Assembly (NCBI GenBank): GCA_003141555.1
Contig: PLMN01000030.1
Location: forward strand, 30,095 to 94,094
Direction: 5' to 3'
DNA from: Candidatus Aminicenantota bacterium
GTDB lineage: Bacteria; Acidobacteriota; Aminicenantia; Aminicenantales; UBA4085
Length of the DNA: 64,000 nt
In this document: positions 1 through 9,018 of the stretch, in pieces
How the letters are laid out: each line of letters opens with the position of its first letter
Numbering within the stretch: position 1 is the stretch's first letter
Position numbers and translations under genes: made by a program
Notes under the pieces: model-generated
Databases searched by the model: none
Told to the model about the DNA's origin: nothing
The model's input: the letters and a program-made list of their open reading frames with translations, nothing else

Positions 1-1070
1 TCATTCTTAAGATTGGTGATATTATTGCGGATTCCAAGGATCCCAGTTTTAATATTCTCGATTCCCGTTTTCATGGATTCAATTTCAGTTTGATTCGAAT
101 CCATCCCCGTTCGAACCTGACTGATTTGATTATCGATTTGGCGCAACGCCTCCGTTTTGCCCTGGATGGATTGAGTCAGGCCTTCACGATTCAACCGTTC
201 AGCGCTCACTTTTTCTTCGAGCGAATTATTATATCGTAGATTCTGCTGTACTTCGTTGGAATAAAGGAGCAGGGCAAGGGCATCGGTTCCCTCTTTTCGT
301 TCAGCCAAAGCCTTCTGTTGTTGCTTTTCCAGCTCGTCGATTCGCGTCTTAACCGACTTCATTTCTTCAAAAATACTCAGAATCCGCTCTTCGGTTATTT
401 TAAGCCTACTTTTGTCGGATTCAATCTCATTATTGAGTTTTTCCTTATCTATCTTTTTCGACTCAATATCAAACTCCTTGAGCTTGATCCCATTTTGCCG
501 GATTTTGATCTCGTTCTGAGCCGTAATAATTGCGTTTTCGCGCGATTTAATTTCATTTTCGAGATCGAGAATCTTATTTTTCGTTAGTTCGACTTGGGTG
601 TTCAGGCTGCTTATTTCGACATCGATTTTCTTATCAAAATCGCTTTTTAGGTGGTTGAACAGCGCTGTGAGAATCTGCTGCCCCTTGCCGACAGCTTCCC
701 CTCGAACAGAGATACGGACGAGGTTAGTATCGCGTAGATTTTCGGCCTTAATTTTTGGAAATTCGTGCTCAGGGATATTGAGCTCGGCACCGATGAGAGA
801 ATTGTAGGATCCTTCCGTGATCTGGCTAGCGATTTGCTTCGGCTCAACAACAAGGACCTGTTTGAATTCGCCAGCCTGATTCTGAGTCAGAAACTTGCTC
901 GGGATAATGATGGCATCCACTTCCCATATTTTGGGGAGAAGAAAGCTAACGGTGGCCGCGAGGATAGCTAGCACAATCGTCGGGATGACAATTTCCCATC
1001 GTCGTTTCCAGGCTACGGTGAAGTACTCCATTAAATTGATGCTCTCAATTTCCATCTCATCTTGGTGCAT
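1..1070 (-). CDS. Wzz-like polysaccharide chain-length determinant (3' end cut by window edge)
   Basis: The minus-strand frame is open from an ATG at 1070 to the left edge, giving at least 356 residues; the C-terminus lies outside. The N-terminus (Glu-rich, then MEYFTVAWKRRWEIVIP) leads into one membrane helix at about residues 24-45. An extracytoplasmic segment follows, then a long Lys/Glu-rich coiled coil from about residue 140 onward. This order is typical of Wzz/BexC co-polymerases that set O-antigen or exopolysaccharide chain length in the inner membrane. The expected second membrane helix would be in the missing part. The region is clearly AT-richer than the genes from 1.9 kb on, suggesting a transferred surface-polysaccharide block. 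Family assignment rests on architecture and is moderate. Confidence 0.7.
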   Translation of the reverse strand, partial: MHQDEMEIESINLMEYFTVAWKRRWEIVIPTIVLAILAATVSFLLPKIWEVDAIIIPSKFLTQNQAGEFKQVLVVEPKQIASQITEGSYNSLIGAELNIPEHEFPKIKAENLRDTNLVRISVRGEAVGKGQQILTALFNHLKSDFDKKIDVEISSLNTQVELTKNKILDLENEIKSRENAIITAQNEIKIRQNGIKLKEFDIESKKIDKEKLNNEIESDKSRLKITEERILSIFEEMKSVKTRIDELEKQQQKALAERKEGTDALALLLYSNEVQQNLRYNNSLEEKVSAERLNREGLTQSIQGKTEALRQIDNQISQVRTGMDSNQTEIESMKTGIENIKTGILGIRNNITNLKN

Positions 1071-1129
1071 AAAAAAATCCTTTAAGCATTTCAACTAAAG
1101 TTTAGCACGATTAGGAGAAAGAGAAAAGT

Positions 1130-1612
1130 TCAGCGTTGTTCGCCGATGATGCAATCGAGCTTATAATTTCCGTAGCTATCGATAGGATCGCGCCCGACTT
1201 TCTGCCAATTTCCTTCGGGAAGGAAAGTCGCCTTGGCGAAGCACTTCTTCAACTCAGCGCCGGGACGGATATCTTCAGAGGAGATGAAATGCAAAGTAAA
1301 GCTGTAATAGACGTTTGGCTTAGCGGCAATGACTTGGTCAAGAATCGTCTTAGAAATATCCTCGAGTTTGGCTTTGATCGGGTGCCCTTGAACGCGGATC
1401 CAATAGAATCTATTAATCGTTGGGAAACCGATTGAATCAGTTTTGAGGATCTTGATCGGCTCCCCCGTAAGAGCTGTTACTTTTGCTTCATCTATTTCGG
1501 ATACGGCCAAAGCAGACGAAGACGATTCCGGAGCCTGGCCACTTTTGCTACAGCCAACAATAAAAAGACCGACGGTGACCCCCCAAGTAATAAAAAGCAC
1601 GTTCAATTTCAT
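1130..1612 (-). CDS. Small predicted lipoprotein, function unknown
   Basis: This 160-residue protein has a short hydrophobic signal sequence ending in a lipobox (I-V-G-C, Cys21), followed by a Ser/Ala-rich linker. That predicts signal peptidase II processing and membrane anchoring. The mature part is a compact globular domain with two further cysteines near residues 123 and 154. I do not recognise a family. It lies upstream of the Wzz-like gene on the same strand with about 60 bp between them and shares its AT-rich composition, so it may belong to the same transferred polysaccharide block. The ATG at 1612 is preceded by a purine-rich GGAGGGGGAG stretch, a good ribosome-binding site. Confidence 0.7.
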   Translation of the reverse strand: MKLNVLFITWGVTVGLFIVGCSKSGQAPESSSSALAVSEIDEAKVTALTGEPIKILKTDSIGFPTINRFYWIRVQGHPIKAKLEDISKTILDQVIAAKPNVYYSFTLHFISSEDIRPGAELKKCFAKATFLPEGNWQKVGRDPIDSYGNYKLDCIIGEQR

Positions 1613-1914
1613 CTCCCCCTCCTTCAGCCGTCAATCGACGGCCAATTGGTTCCCCTGAAAAAAGTCTATTACAACAAAAAAGATAACAAAAATAGGTAAG
1701 CTACCGCCATTTGATTATGAGGCGTCGAGCGCTTTCATCTCTCAGAATGCCAACAAAATAATTGTAATATCAATACAAGCTTGATCGCCGTTTAGATGAA
1801 AGAACGTCCCCCATCCTATCAAATTGCATTCTTTTCCAGGCCCCAACCAACCGTGTTGAATTCTATCTGAAGAGAGCAAATAGGTCAAGAAAATGTTATT
1901 ACTCAGTTGAATAA
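1613..1914. other. Gene-poor AT-rich gap at a composition boundary
   Basis: About 300 bp between the lipoprotein gene and the lptD stop codon. The only open frame is a 60-codon stretch on the minus strand with no recognisable protein character, and I do not call it. The base composition changes abruptly at about 1915, where the GC-rich lptD gene ends. I see no RNA gene, integrase site or clear terminator. Confidence 0.5.
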
Positions 1915-4113
1915 TTAATCCCACCCGGCCCCGCCCAGGAAATCCGTCGTCTTGCCGATGTTCCCCAGACCGAGGGAGATCTTATACTGGAACTCCGGCT
2001 TGTCCCGGAAAAAGTAGATCCGGACGTCCGCCTTGAAGTCCAGGCACTGGTAGTGGTACGTCACGCTCGCGGCCGTGTACATCATCTGCATGTCGGAAAT
2101 ATCGTAGTCGATCTCCGCCTTCCCCTCTAGATTGATGAACGGGAGCTTCGCCCCGCCCGCCAGGCTGACCTCTTGGCGATCATAGTAGATGTTCTTGTAA
2201 TAGGGATTTGCGCTCTTGTACCAGCTGGCGTTCAGGAACGCGCTGTCCGCAGGCGTACCCAGGCTGGCTGCCAGGCGGATGGTCGAGAAGACCTTGAAAT
2301 ACGTGTTGTAGCTCGAGCTGAAATCGAAACTGAATTTCTCCGCGGGATAGAAGCGGATATAGCTGGTAATCTCCGAAAACTGGGGAATAGTCCCATTGAT
2401 AGAGCCGTAAAAGCTAAGGGGGCTGTCTTCGGGCGACAGATAATAGGTTTGAGATAACCCCCACGTAAAAACCTCGCGCGGAGTTTCGGCCGTCTTGAGC
2501 AGGAAGTGGTTCGTCAGGCCGTAGGTCAATTGATGGTAGCGGAACAGGGGACTGGTGGACGCCACCTCGTCCACGTTGACCGTGGGGCTCTCATAGCGGT
2601 ACGAGATCGACGGCTCGATGATGTGCTTCAGGCGCCTGGCCGGCGCGGCGGAGCCGTCCTCCCCCGAATCCGATCCGCCCAAGTCCCAGATCCTGTAGAA
2701 AACCGGCCCGATCAACTCGGCAGTGACAGCGTAGTTCGATGTCAGGATGGGCGTGTCCACGCGCCCTACGCCGGGCTGCAGGCTCTGCCAGTAGTATCGA
2801 ACGTTGCTCTCCAAGGAGAAATTCGTGGTCAGCCACGGGATGCCGTTAAACGGAAGGCTCACCGAGGGATTGAACGCCAAGTCCTGGCCCCTGAGCTGTT
2901 GGCCAAGCTTGTACTGGTAATCCCATCCATATTGCCAGCTGTTGAAGGTTGTGGAGAACGAAAGAAACAAGGGGCCAAGGAGCTTCATTTTGAAGGAATC
3001 GAAATTGATCTGGGGCAGGGCGCGGGTCACGAGCGATCCCGTGCTGAGTGTCAGAAAGCTCGTTTCGAATTGCGCAGCCCGGACGCTGAAATTGAATGTG
3101 CTCCAGGACTTCGAGAGATAGATCTGGGAGCTCTTGTTGAAGACCAGGGCCCGCATGAAATCGTTGTCGAATTCGCGCAGGAACTCGAAGGAGCTCTGGT
3201 AATCGACGTTGGCCACCAGGGTGAAGCCGCCCGGCAACGCCTGGCTGTGGTTCCAGCGGATGATGTAGGCATCGTCGGGTTTCGTCCCATCGGCCTGCGT
3301 CTTGAACGTGAAATAATACAGGTGGGCGTTGCCGTTTGTCCCGTCCGGGAATATGTAGCGGTACTCGAGGCCGGCGCCGGTTCCCTTGCTGGCGTAGTAG
3401 TCGAGGCTGAAGGTTGCATCCATGTTGCGGGCGATCGCCCAGTAAAAACCTTCGGAAAAGCGCAGCCCTTTGGTTTGCGAGTATCCGACCAGGGGCATAA
3501 GGAATCCCGTCGCCCGATCCTGGTCGAGCGGGTAGCGCATATAGGGCCAATAGAAGAGCGGAACGCCTTTGACCGAGACCACGGCGTTCCACATCTCCAC
3601 GTAGTCGTCTTTCTTGAAATTCGCCCGCGAAAAGGAGAACTTCCAGCGGGGGACGGGTTGGGCGCACGACGTGAACTCGCCCTTGCCCATGCTGTAGAGG
3701 TCGTCGGGCTCGCGCTCGATCACATCCGCCTGGTAGCGGATCGTCGGCTGGATGAGGCCGACCGCCTTGAGGATCGTGCCCTGGTCGCTGTCCATGTTGA
3801 ACGCCAAGCTCTCGGCACTCAGGATCTCGGCCGGCATCTCGAGCGTCACATGGCCCACGGCGGTCACGTCCTTGGTCTTGGTGTCGAGGTCCACTCGATC
3901 GGCCATGATCTTGATGGTGCGGTAGACGATCACCACGTTGCCGGTCAGGATGACCTTGTCGGGCTCGCCGGGCGGCCGTTCCTGCTTGTCGGATGCGATC
4001 TTGATCTCGGAGGATTGGGGGGTGGAGGCGGCGGTTTGGGAAGAGAGGGAAGCTGTCGCGAGAGCGAAGAACGGGATCAGGAACGCAGAAAGGGCGCGAA
4101 AAAAACGGGGCAC
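1915..4113 (-). CDS. lptD: LPS-assembly protein LptD (OstA)
   Basis: LptD forms the outer-membrane translocon that inserts LPS delivered across the periplasm. This 732-residue protein has a signal peptide (residues 1 to about 28), an N-terminal OstA/LptA-like beta-jellyroll (about 35-150, with repeated strands such as LTGNVVIVYRT) and a long C-terminal beta-barrel rich in alternating aromatic residues. The motif GEFTSC near residue 150 followed by PRWKFSFSRA matches the hinge between jellyroll and barrel. Only one cysteine of the E. coli disulfide set is apparent there, common outside Proteobacteria. It is the last gene of the rfbA-rfbC-rfbB-lptD run, 6 bp after rfbB, which links envelope sugar synthesis to LPS export. 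Confidence 0.93.
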   Translation of the reverse strand: MPRFFRALSAFLIPFFALATASLSSQTAASTPQSSEIKIASDKQERPPGEPDKVILTGNVVIVYRTIKIMADRVDLDTKTKDVTAVGHVTLEMPAEILSAESLAFNMDSDQGTILKAVGLIQPTIRYQADVIEREPDDLYSMGKGEFTSCAQPVPRWKFSFSRANFKKDDYVEMWNAVVSVKGVPLFYWPYMRYPLDQDRATGFLMPLVGYSQTKGLRFSEGFYWAIARNMDATFSLDYYASKGTGAGLEYRYIFPDGTNGNAHLYYFTFKTQADGTKPDDAYIIRWNHSQALPGGFTLVANVDYQSSFEFLREFDNDFMRALVFNKSSQIYLSKSWSTFNFSVRAAQFETSFLTLSTGSLVTRALPQINFDSFKMKLLGPLFLSFSTTFNSWQYGWDYQYKLGQQLRGQDLAFNPSVSLPFNGIPWLTTNFSLESNVRYYWQSLQPGVGRVDTPILTSNYAVTAELIGPVFYRIWDLGGSDSGEDGSAAPARRLKHIIEPSISYRYESPTVNVDEVASTSPLFRYHQLTYGLTNHFLLKTAETPREVFTWGLSQTYYLSPEDSPLSFYGSINGTIPQFSEITSYIRFYPAEKFSFDFSSSYNTYFKVFSTIRLAASLGTPADSAFLNASWYKSANPYYKNIYYDRQEVSLAGGAKLPFINLEGKAEIDYDISDMQMMYTAASVTYHYQCLDFKADVRIYFFRDKPEFQYKISLGLGNIGKTTDFLGGAGWD

Positions 4114-4119
4114 GACGCC

Positions 4120-5160
4120 TCACTTCCAGTCTTTATATTGGGCTTCATAAAACGCCTTGTACTCGGCGCTCTTCTCTTTGATTTTACGCCACCAGCTCTC
4201 GTTCTGCACATACCAGTGGACCGTCCGCTCCAGGCCGTCCTCGAACTCCACCTCGCAGCGCCAGCCCAGAGCCTTGATCTTGCGGCAGTCCACGGCGTAG
4301 CGCCGGTCGTGGCCCAGGCGGTCGGGCACGAACTTGATCAGCTCGCGCGGCTTGCCCAAGTGCTTGACGATCCGGCGGGCGACCTCGATGTTGCGTCGCT
4401 CGTCGTTCGCCCCGATGTTGTAGGTTTGCCCGAGGGCGCCGCGCCGGGCCACAAGCTCGATCGCCCGGCAGTTGTCCTCGACGTGCAGCCAGTCGCGGAC
4501 GTTCGCTCCCTTGCCGTAGAGCGGGAGGGGGCGGTCTTCAAGGGCATTGGTGATAAAGAGCGGGATGAATTTTTCGGGATATTGATACGGGCCGTAGTTG
4601 TTGCTGGGGCGGACGATCATGACCGGCGTGCCGTAGGTCATGTGGTAGGCATAGGCTAATCGGTCGGCGCCGACCTTGCTGGCCGAATAGGGTGACGAGG
4701 GGTTGAGGGGGGCTGTTTCCTTGAAGAAGCCCTCGTCGCGGCTGCCGTAGACCTCATCGGTCGAGACGTGGAGGAAGAATTCGACGTGCGGCGCCTGGCG
4801 GACGGCCTCGAGGAGAACATACGTCCCGTGGACGTCGGTCATGACGAATTCGCCGGCATCGAGGATCGAGCGGTCGACATGGGTCTCGGCGGCGAAATGG
4901 AAGACGCCCTGGACGTGGTCCAGGATGCCTCGGACAAGCTCGCGGTCGCGGATGTCGCCCCGAATGAACTCATAGCGGATGTCGCAGGCGACGTCAGAGA
5001 GATTGTCGAGATTGCCGGCGTAAGTCAGCTTGTCGAGGTTGACGATCCGAATGCCGGGATATTTGGCCAGGAGGAAATGGATGAAGTTGCTGCCGATAAA
5101 CCCCGCTCCGCCGGTGACGAGGATGGTCTTGCCGTCAAGCGTGCGGCTTTCCTTACCCAT
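4120..5160 (-). CDS. rfbB: dTDP-glucose 4,6-dehydratase
   Basis: Converts dTDP-glucose to dTDP-4-keto-6-deoxyglucose. The 346-residue extended SDR protein has the NAD-binding motif TGGAGFIGS at the N-terminus, the catalytic STDEVYGS (Thr-Asp-Glu) and the YSASK Tyr-Lys pair, and it ends with the family's C-terminal 'W' region. The frame is open 25 codons further upstream, but the ATG at 5160 gives the normal N-terminus and overlaps the preceding gene's TAA by 8 bp (ATGGGTAA), indicating translational coupling. It sits between the rfbC-like gene and lptD on the same strand. Confidence 0.94.
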   Translation of the reverse strand: MGKESRTLDGKTILVTGGAGFIGSNFIHFLLAKYPGIRIVNLDKLTYAGNLDNLSDVACDIRYEFIRGDIRDRELVRGILDHVQGVFHFAAETHVDRSILDAGEFVMTDVHGTYVLLEAVRQAPHVEFFLHVSTDEVYGSRDEGFFKETAPLNPSSPYSASKVGADRLAYAYHMTYGTPVMIVRPSNNYGPYQYPEKFIPLFITNALEDRPLPLYGKGANVRDWLHVEDNCRAIELVARRGALGQTYNIGANDERRNIEVARRIVKHLGKPRELIKFVPDRLGHDRRYAVDCRKIKALGWRCEVEFEDGLERTVHWYVQNESWWRKIKEKSAEYKAFYEAQYKDWK

Positions 5161-5608
5161 CCCTTCTCTCCCAATCGTACTTAATCCCGCCATTGTGCGG
5201 CGCCAAGCGCTGCTCGTCGGGATGCTTGTAGTCATACATCTCTGTTGGGGCGTTGACCACCAGCGCCTCCTCCTGACTCACGCATTTCCAGCCATGCCAT
5301 ATGCCGGACGGGATGTGGATCAGGATGGGCGCATGGACCCCCATAAAGAACTCGTTGATCTCATTGAACGTCGGGGATTTCGGGCGGGCGTCGCAGAGCA
5401 CGACCTTGACCATTCCCATGACGCAGGCCATGTTATCCGCCTGCTTCTCGTGCTTATGCCAGGCCTTGACGACGCCGGAATAGGTCGTCGTGGCGTAAAC
5501 TTGTCCGAATTTCTCGAAGAGCTCGTCGTCCGCCCGAAAAATCTCCATCAGCCTCCCCCGCTCGTCGGGGATGACCTTGAGCTTCTTGACCCTGACACCG
5601 TCGATCAT
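5153..5608 (-). CDS. RmlC-like cupin (dTDP-4-dehydrorhamnose 3,5-epimerase family, variant active site)
   Basis: A 151-residue cupin related to RmlC/RfbC, shorter than the usual 180 or so residues. It keeps the opening DERGRLMEIF, the IPSGIWHGW strand and a C-terminal MYDYKHPDEQR segment that matches the RmlC tyrosine region. The catalytic His region reads VKAWHKHEKQADNMACV: the histidine is present, but the lysine of the canonical G-K-L-V motif is replaced. It may therefore act as a single epimerase, an isomerase or a binding protein rather than a full 3,5-epimerase. Its place between rfbA and rfbB argues that it acts on the dTDP-4-keto-6-deoxy sugar. No rmlD reductase is present here. Confidence 0.8.
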   Translation of the reverse strand: MIDGVRVKKLKVIPDERGRLMEIFRADDELFEKFGQVYATTTYSGVVKAWHKHEKQADNMACVMGMVKVVLCDARPKSPTFNEINEFFMGVHAPILIHIPSGIWHGWKCVSQEEALVVNAPTEMYDYKHPDEQRLAPHNGGIKYDWERRDG

Positions 5609-5623
5609 GTTGGACTCCCTGAT

Positions 5624-6487
5624 CTATTCTTCCGCGATTCGCCTCAAGTACTCCCCATACGCGTTCGGGGCGTTTTTCGCCAGTCGCACGAGGTCGTCTC
5701 GTCCGATATATCCCTGGTGGTAAGCGATCTCTTCGGGGCAGGCGATCATCAAGCCCTGCCGGTCCTGGACCGCCTGGACGAAGTTCGCCGCCTGGAGGAG
5801 CGATTCGTGCGTCCCCGCGTCGAGCCAGGCCACTCCCCGACCGATAATCTCGACCCGCAACTCTCTCCTCTTCAAATACTCTCTATTGAGGTCGGTGATC
5901 TCGAGCTCGCCGCGCGCCGAGGGCTTCATCGCCGCCGCGATCTCCGACACCTTGCCGTCGTAAAAATATATTCCCGGCACGGCGTAATGCGAGCGCGGCC
6001 GGGCCGGCTTTTCCTCGATGTTGACCGCGCGCATGTCCTTGTCAAACTCGACGACGCCATAGCGCTCCGGATCCTTGACCTCATAGGCGAACACGACCGC
6101 CCCTCGCTCGAGGCCCGCCGCAGCCTTCAGCTGTTCGCCCAACCCGTGGCCGAAGAAGATGTTGTCGCCGAGAATCAGGCAGACGGGCTTCCCGCCCACG
6201 AACTCCCGCCCCACGATAAACGCATCCGCCAGCCCGCGCGGCTCGTCCTGAATCTTGTAGGAAAACTCGAGCCCCCACTGCCGCCCGTCGCCGAGAAGTG
6301 CCTGGAAAGCGGGCATCGCCTCGGGCGTGGAGATGACCAGGATTTCCCGGACCCCGGCCAGCATGAGCATGGACAAGGGGTAATAGACCATCGGTTTGTC
6401 GTAGACGGGGAGGAGCTGCTTACTGAGGCTTAAAGTTAAAGGATTGAGGCGCGTCCCCCGCCCTCCCGCCAGGATGATTCCCTTCAT
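5624..6487 (-). CDS. rfbA: Glucose-1-phosphate thymidylyltransferase
   Basis: Makes dTDP-glucose from dTTP and glucose-1-phosphate, the first step of deoxysugar nucleotide synthesis. The 287-residue protein begins with the nucleotidyltransferase signature [11 protein letters not shown] and [12 protein letters not shown]. It carries [22 protein letters not shown] and the [10 protein letters not shown] motif, all typical of RmlA, and its length is normal. It is the first gene of the minus-strand rfbA/rfbC/rfbB/lptD run, with 15 bp to the next gene, and is divergent from the plus-strand dehydrogenase cluster across a 217-bp gap. Confidence 0.95.
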   Translation of the reverse strand: MKGIILAGGRGTRLNPLTLSLSKQLLPVYDKPMVYYPLSMLMLAGVREILVISTPEAMPAFQALLGDGRQWGLEFSYKIQDEPRGLADAFIVGREFVGGKPVCLILGDNIFFGHGLGEQLKAAAGLERGAVVFAYEVKDPERYGVVEFDKDMRAVNIEEKPARPRSHYAVPGIYFYDGKVSEIAAAMKPSARGELEITDLNREYLKRRELRVEIIGRGVAWLDAGTHESLLQAANFVQAVQDRQGLMIACPEEIAYHQGYIGRDDLVRLAKNAPNAYGEYLRRIAEE

Positions 6488-6618
6488 ATAGCTGTTCCCT
6501 TTTGTGATTTCCGTAACCTCAAACTTAGCATAATCAATAGGTCAAGTAAAGCAGGCGGGCTCCGGGGATCTCTTGGGCACGTTGCAGAACCAAATGCTCC
6601 CTTGCGCGATTCATGCCG

Positions 6619-6658
6619 TTGACAGGTCCGGCGCTCCCAAGATAGAATAATCTATAAT
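6619..6658 (+). promoter_or_regulatory. Predicted sigma-70 promoter of the UDP-sugar cluster
   Basis: TTGACA (6619-6624) is followed after 18 bp by TAGAAT (6643-6648); an alternative, perfect TATAAT lies at 6653-6658. The hexamers stand in the divergent gap between rfbA and the plus-strand dehydrogenase gene, 47-57 bp upstream of its ATG. Confidence 0.6.
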
Positions 6659-6704
6659 TATCAACGGGATACAGGATAATGGGGCCGATATCCTAAGAGA
6701 GAAA

Positions 6705-8030
6705 ATGATGAACCAGACTCAAGCGCTCGCCGCCAAGATCCAAAAGCGAACCGCCCGAATCGGCGTCATCGGCCTCGGCTACGTCGGCCTCCCCCTGGTC
6801 ATCCGCTTTGCCGAAGAAAGATTCCACGTCATCGGGTTCGATATCGACCCCATCAAGGTCGCCAAGCTCAACAGGGGCGAAAGCTACATCCGGCATATTC
6901 CTCGCCGGAAGATCCGCTCGCTCCGGAAATCCGGCCTGTTCGAAGCGACCACGGACTACGCCCGCTTGAAAAACGTCGACGCGGTCATCATCTGCGTCCC
7001 CACGCCCCTCGACAAGAACCACGGCCCCGACATGAGCTACATCGAGGCCACATCGGACCAGATCGCCAAGACGCTCCGCAAGGGCCAGCTCGTCTCGCTC
7101 GAGAGCACGACCTACCCCGGGACCACGCGCGAAATCCTGCTGCCCAAGTTCGAGAAGCGCGGCCTGAAAGCCGGGCGCGATTACTTCCTGGTCTTCTCCC
7201 CCGAGCGCGAAGACCCCGGCAATCCGATTTACAACACCAAGAACATCCCGAAAATCGTAGGCGGCCTCACGCCCAGCTGCCGGATCTTGGGCGCCGCCCT
7301 CTATGGGCAAGTCGTGGACCGGGTCATAATCATGAGCTCGCCCGAGGCCGCCGAATTCACCAAGATCCTCGAGAACACGTTCCGGAGCGTCAACATCGCC
7401 CTGGTCAACGAGCTGAAGATGCTGGCCGACAAGATGAACGTCGATATCTGGGAAGCGATCGACGGCGCCTCCTCCAAACCCTTCGGCTTCATGCCCTTCT
7501 ACCCCGGCCCTGGGCTGGGCGGTCATTGCATCCCCATCGACCCCTTCTACCTTGCCTGGAAGGCCAAGGAGATGAATTTCAGCACCCACTTCATCGAGCT
7601 CGCCGGCGAGATCAACGCCAACATGCCGGCCTACGTGGTCAGCCGCCTCAACGATGCCCTGAATTCCCGCGGGAAATGCCTCAAGAGCTCCAAGATTCTT
7701 ATCCTGGGCATTACCTACAAGAAGGATATCGACGACATGCGGGAATCCCCCGCCCTTGAAGTCATAGAGCACCTCCGCGAAAAGGGGGCCAAGGTCCTTT
7801 ACAATGATCCCTACATCCTCAAGATCCCCAAGGTCCGGAAGCACGCCCTCGACATGGCCTCCGTGCCCCTCACCGCGAAGCTGCTGAAATCCGTGGACGC
7901 GGTCATGATCATCACCGATCATACCGCCTACGATTACCGATGGATCGCGAAGCACGCCCCTCTCATCGTCGATACGCGCAACGCGACCCGGCGCATCCTG
8001 AGGCACAAAGCCAAGATCGTGAAAGCTTGA
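6705..8030 (+). CDS. wbpA: UDP-N-acetyl-D-glucosamine 6-dehydrogenase (WbpA/WbpO type)
   Basis: NAD-dependent oxidation of a UDP-N-acetylhexosamine to the uronate. The 441-residue protein has the Rossmann motif GVIGLGYVGLPL, the ESTTYPGTT segment, a central helix region (EFTKILENTFRSVNIALVNE) and the catalytic cysteine in PGPGLGGHCIPIDP; length fits the UDP-sugar dehydrogenase family. Two adjacent ATG codons lie at the start, and I use the first. A Gfo/Idh oxidoreductase and a hexapeptide acetyltransferase follow directly, the order of the WbpA-WbpB-WbpD steps towards a 2,3-diacetamido uronic acid. A WecC-type ManNAc dehydrogenase is the main alternative. Confidence 0.88.
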   Translation: MMNQTQALAAKIQKRTARIGVIGLGYVGLPLVIRFAEERFHVIGFDIDPIKVAKLNRGESYIRHIPRRKIRSLRKSGLFEATTDYARLKNVDAVIICVPTPLDKNHGPDMSYIEATSDQIAKTLRKGQLVSLESTTYPGTTREILLPKFEKRGLKAGRDYFLVFSPEREDPGNPIYNTKNIPKIVGGLTPSCRILGAALYGQVVDRVIIMSSPEAAEFTKILENTFRSVNIALVNELKMLADKMNVDIWEAIDGASSKPFGFMPFYPGPGLGGHCIPIDPFYLAWKAKEMNFSTHFIELAGEINANMPAYVVSRLNDALNSRGKCLKSSKILILGITYKKDIDDMRESPALEVIEHLREKGAKVLYNDPYILKIPKVRKHALDMASVPLTAKLLKSVDAVMIITDHTAYDYRWIAKHAPLIVDTRNATRRILRHKAKIVKA

Positions 8031-8048
8031 GGCCGGAGAAGATCAGCC

Positions 8049-9017
8049 TTGGCCAAGAATATCGTCGTCGTCGGAACCGGCTACTGGGGGAAGAACCTCG
8101 TCCGGAATTTCCACGAGCTCGGGGCGCTGCGCGGCATCTGTGATATCGTTCCTGCCGTCCTGACTTCATTTAGAGAAAAATATCCCGATATCCGGACATA
8201 CGCCGCCCTATCCGAGGCGCTGGCTGATCCCGAAGTCAAAGCCCTGGTCGTGGCCACCCCCGCCGCAACCCATTTTGCCGTCGTCAAACAGACGCTTCTG
8301 GCCGGCAAGGACGTCTTCGTCGAAAAGCCCATCGCTCTGCGCTATCCGGAAGGCGAAGAGCTGGTCGCGCTGGCGCGCGAACGCGCCCGAATCCTGATGG
8401 TCGGGCACATCCTCGAATACCATCCGGCCATCGAGAAGATCAAGGAGATGATCGACCGCGGCGATCTGGGCAAGATCCGATACATCTATTCGAGCCGCTT
8501 GAATCTGGGCAAAATCCGGACTGAGGAGAACATCCTCTGGAGCTTCGCCCCGCACGATATCTCGGTCATCCTCCTCCTCCTCGGAGAAATGCCGAGCGAG
8601 GTCGTGGCCCGCGGCGGGACGTACCTCAGCCCCGGAATCCCCGATGTCACGGTCTCGATGCTCGCGTTTCCCAGCGGAACCAAGGCGCACATCTTCGTCT
8701 CCTGGCTGCATCCCTACAAGGAACAGAAGTTGATCGTCGTCGGGGAGAAGAAGATGGTGGTCTTCGACGACGTCGCCCCGACGAACAAGCTCCTGGCCTA
8801 CGACCACAAGATCGATTGGCGAGACGGCCATCCTATTCCGCGCCCCGACCACGCCATCCCAATCCCGTTCGAGCAAAGGGAACCCCTTGAGCTTGAATGC
8901 CGGCATTTTATTGACTGCGTGGAATTCCGAAAGGCTCCCAAGACCGACGGGGCAAAAGGACTCGGCGTTCTGAGGGTTCTGGAGGCCTGCGAAGAATCTT
9001 TGCGAGGGGAAGCCTGA
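8049..9017 (+). CDS. wbpB: Gfo/Idh/MocA oxidoreductase, probable UDP-GlcNAcA 3-dehydrogenase
   Basis: A 322-residue NAD-binding oxidoreductase with the Rossmann motif VVGTGYWGKN at the N-terminus and the family signature VFVEKPIAL (Glu-Lys-Pro) near residue 95, followed by a C-terminal alpha/beta domain. In the Wbp pathway this enzyme oxidises C3 of UDP-GlcNAcA before transamination. The best start is TTG at 8049, with a GGAG box about 10 nt upstream. The gene lies 18 bp after the dehydrogenase and 1 bp before the acetyltransferase. Specific function is inferred from neighbours. Confidence 0.82.
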   Translation: MAKNIVVVGTGYWGKNLVRNFHELGALRGICDIVPAVLTSFREKYPDIRTYAALSEALADPEVKALVVATPAATHFAVVKQTLLAGKDVFVEKPIALRYPEGEELVALARERARILMVGHILEYHPAIEKIKEMIDRGDLGKIRYIYSSRLNLGKIRTEENILWSFAPHDISVILLLLGEMPSEVVARGGTYLSPGIPDVTVSMLAFPSGTKAHIFVSWLHPYKEQKLIVVGEKKMVVFDDVAPTNKLLAYDHKIDWRDGHPIPRPDHAIPIPFEQREPLELECRHFIDCVEFRKAPKTDGAKGLGVLRVLEACEESLRGEA

Positions 9018-9018
9018 T

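Noticed and set aside
1742..1924. 60-codon minus-strand frame in the AT-rich gap
   Set aside because: Overlaps the lptD stop, has no ribosome-binding site and no recognisable sequence.
2506..4659. Long plus-strand open frame (717 codons) across lptD and rfbB
   Set aside because: It mirrors the codon pattern of the minus-strand genes, is rich in Arg, Gly and Val as shadow frames in GC-rich DNA are, and matches no family.
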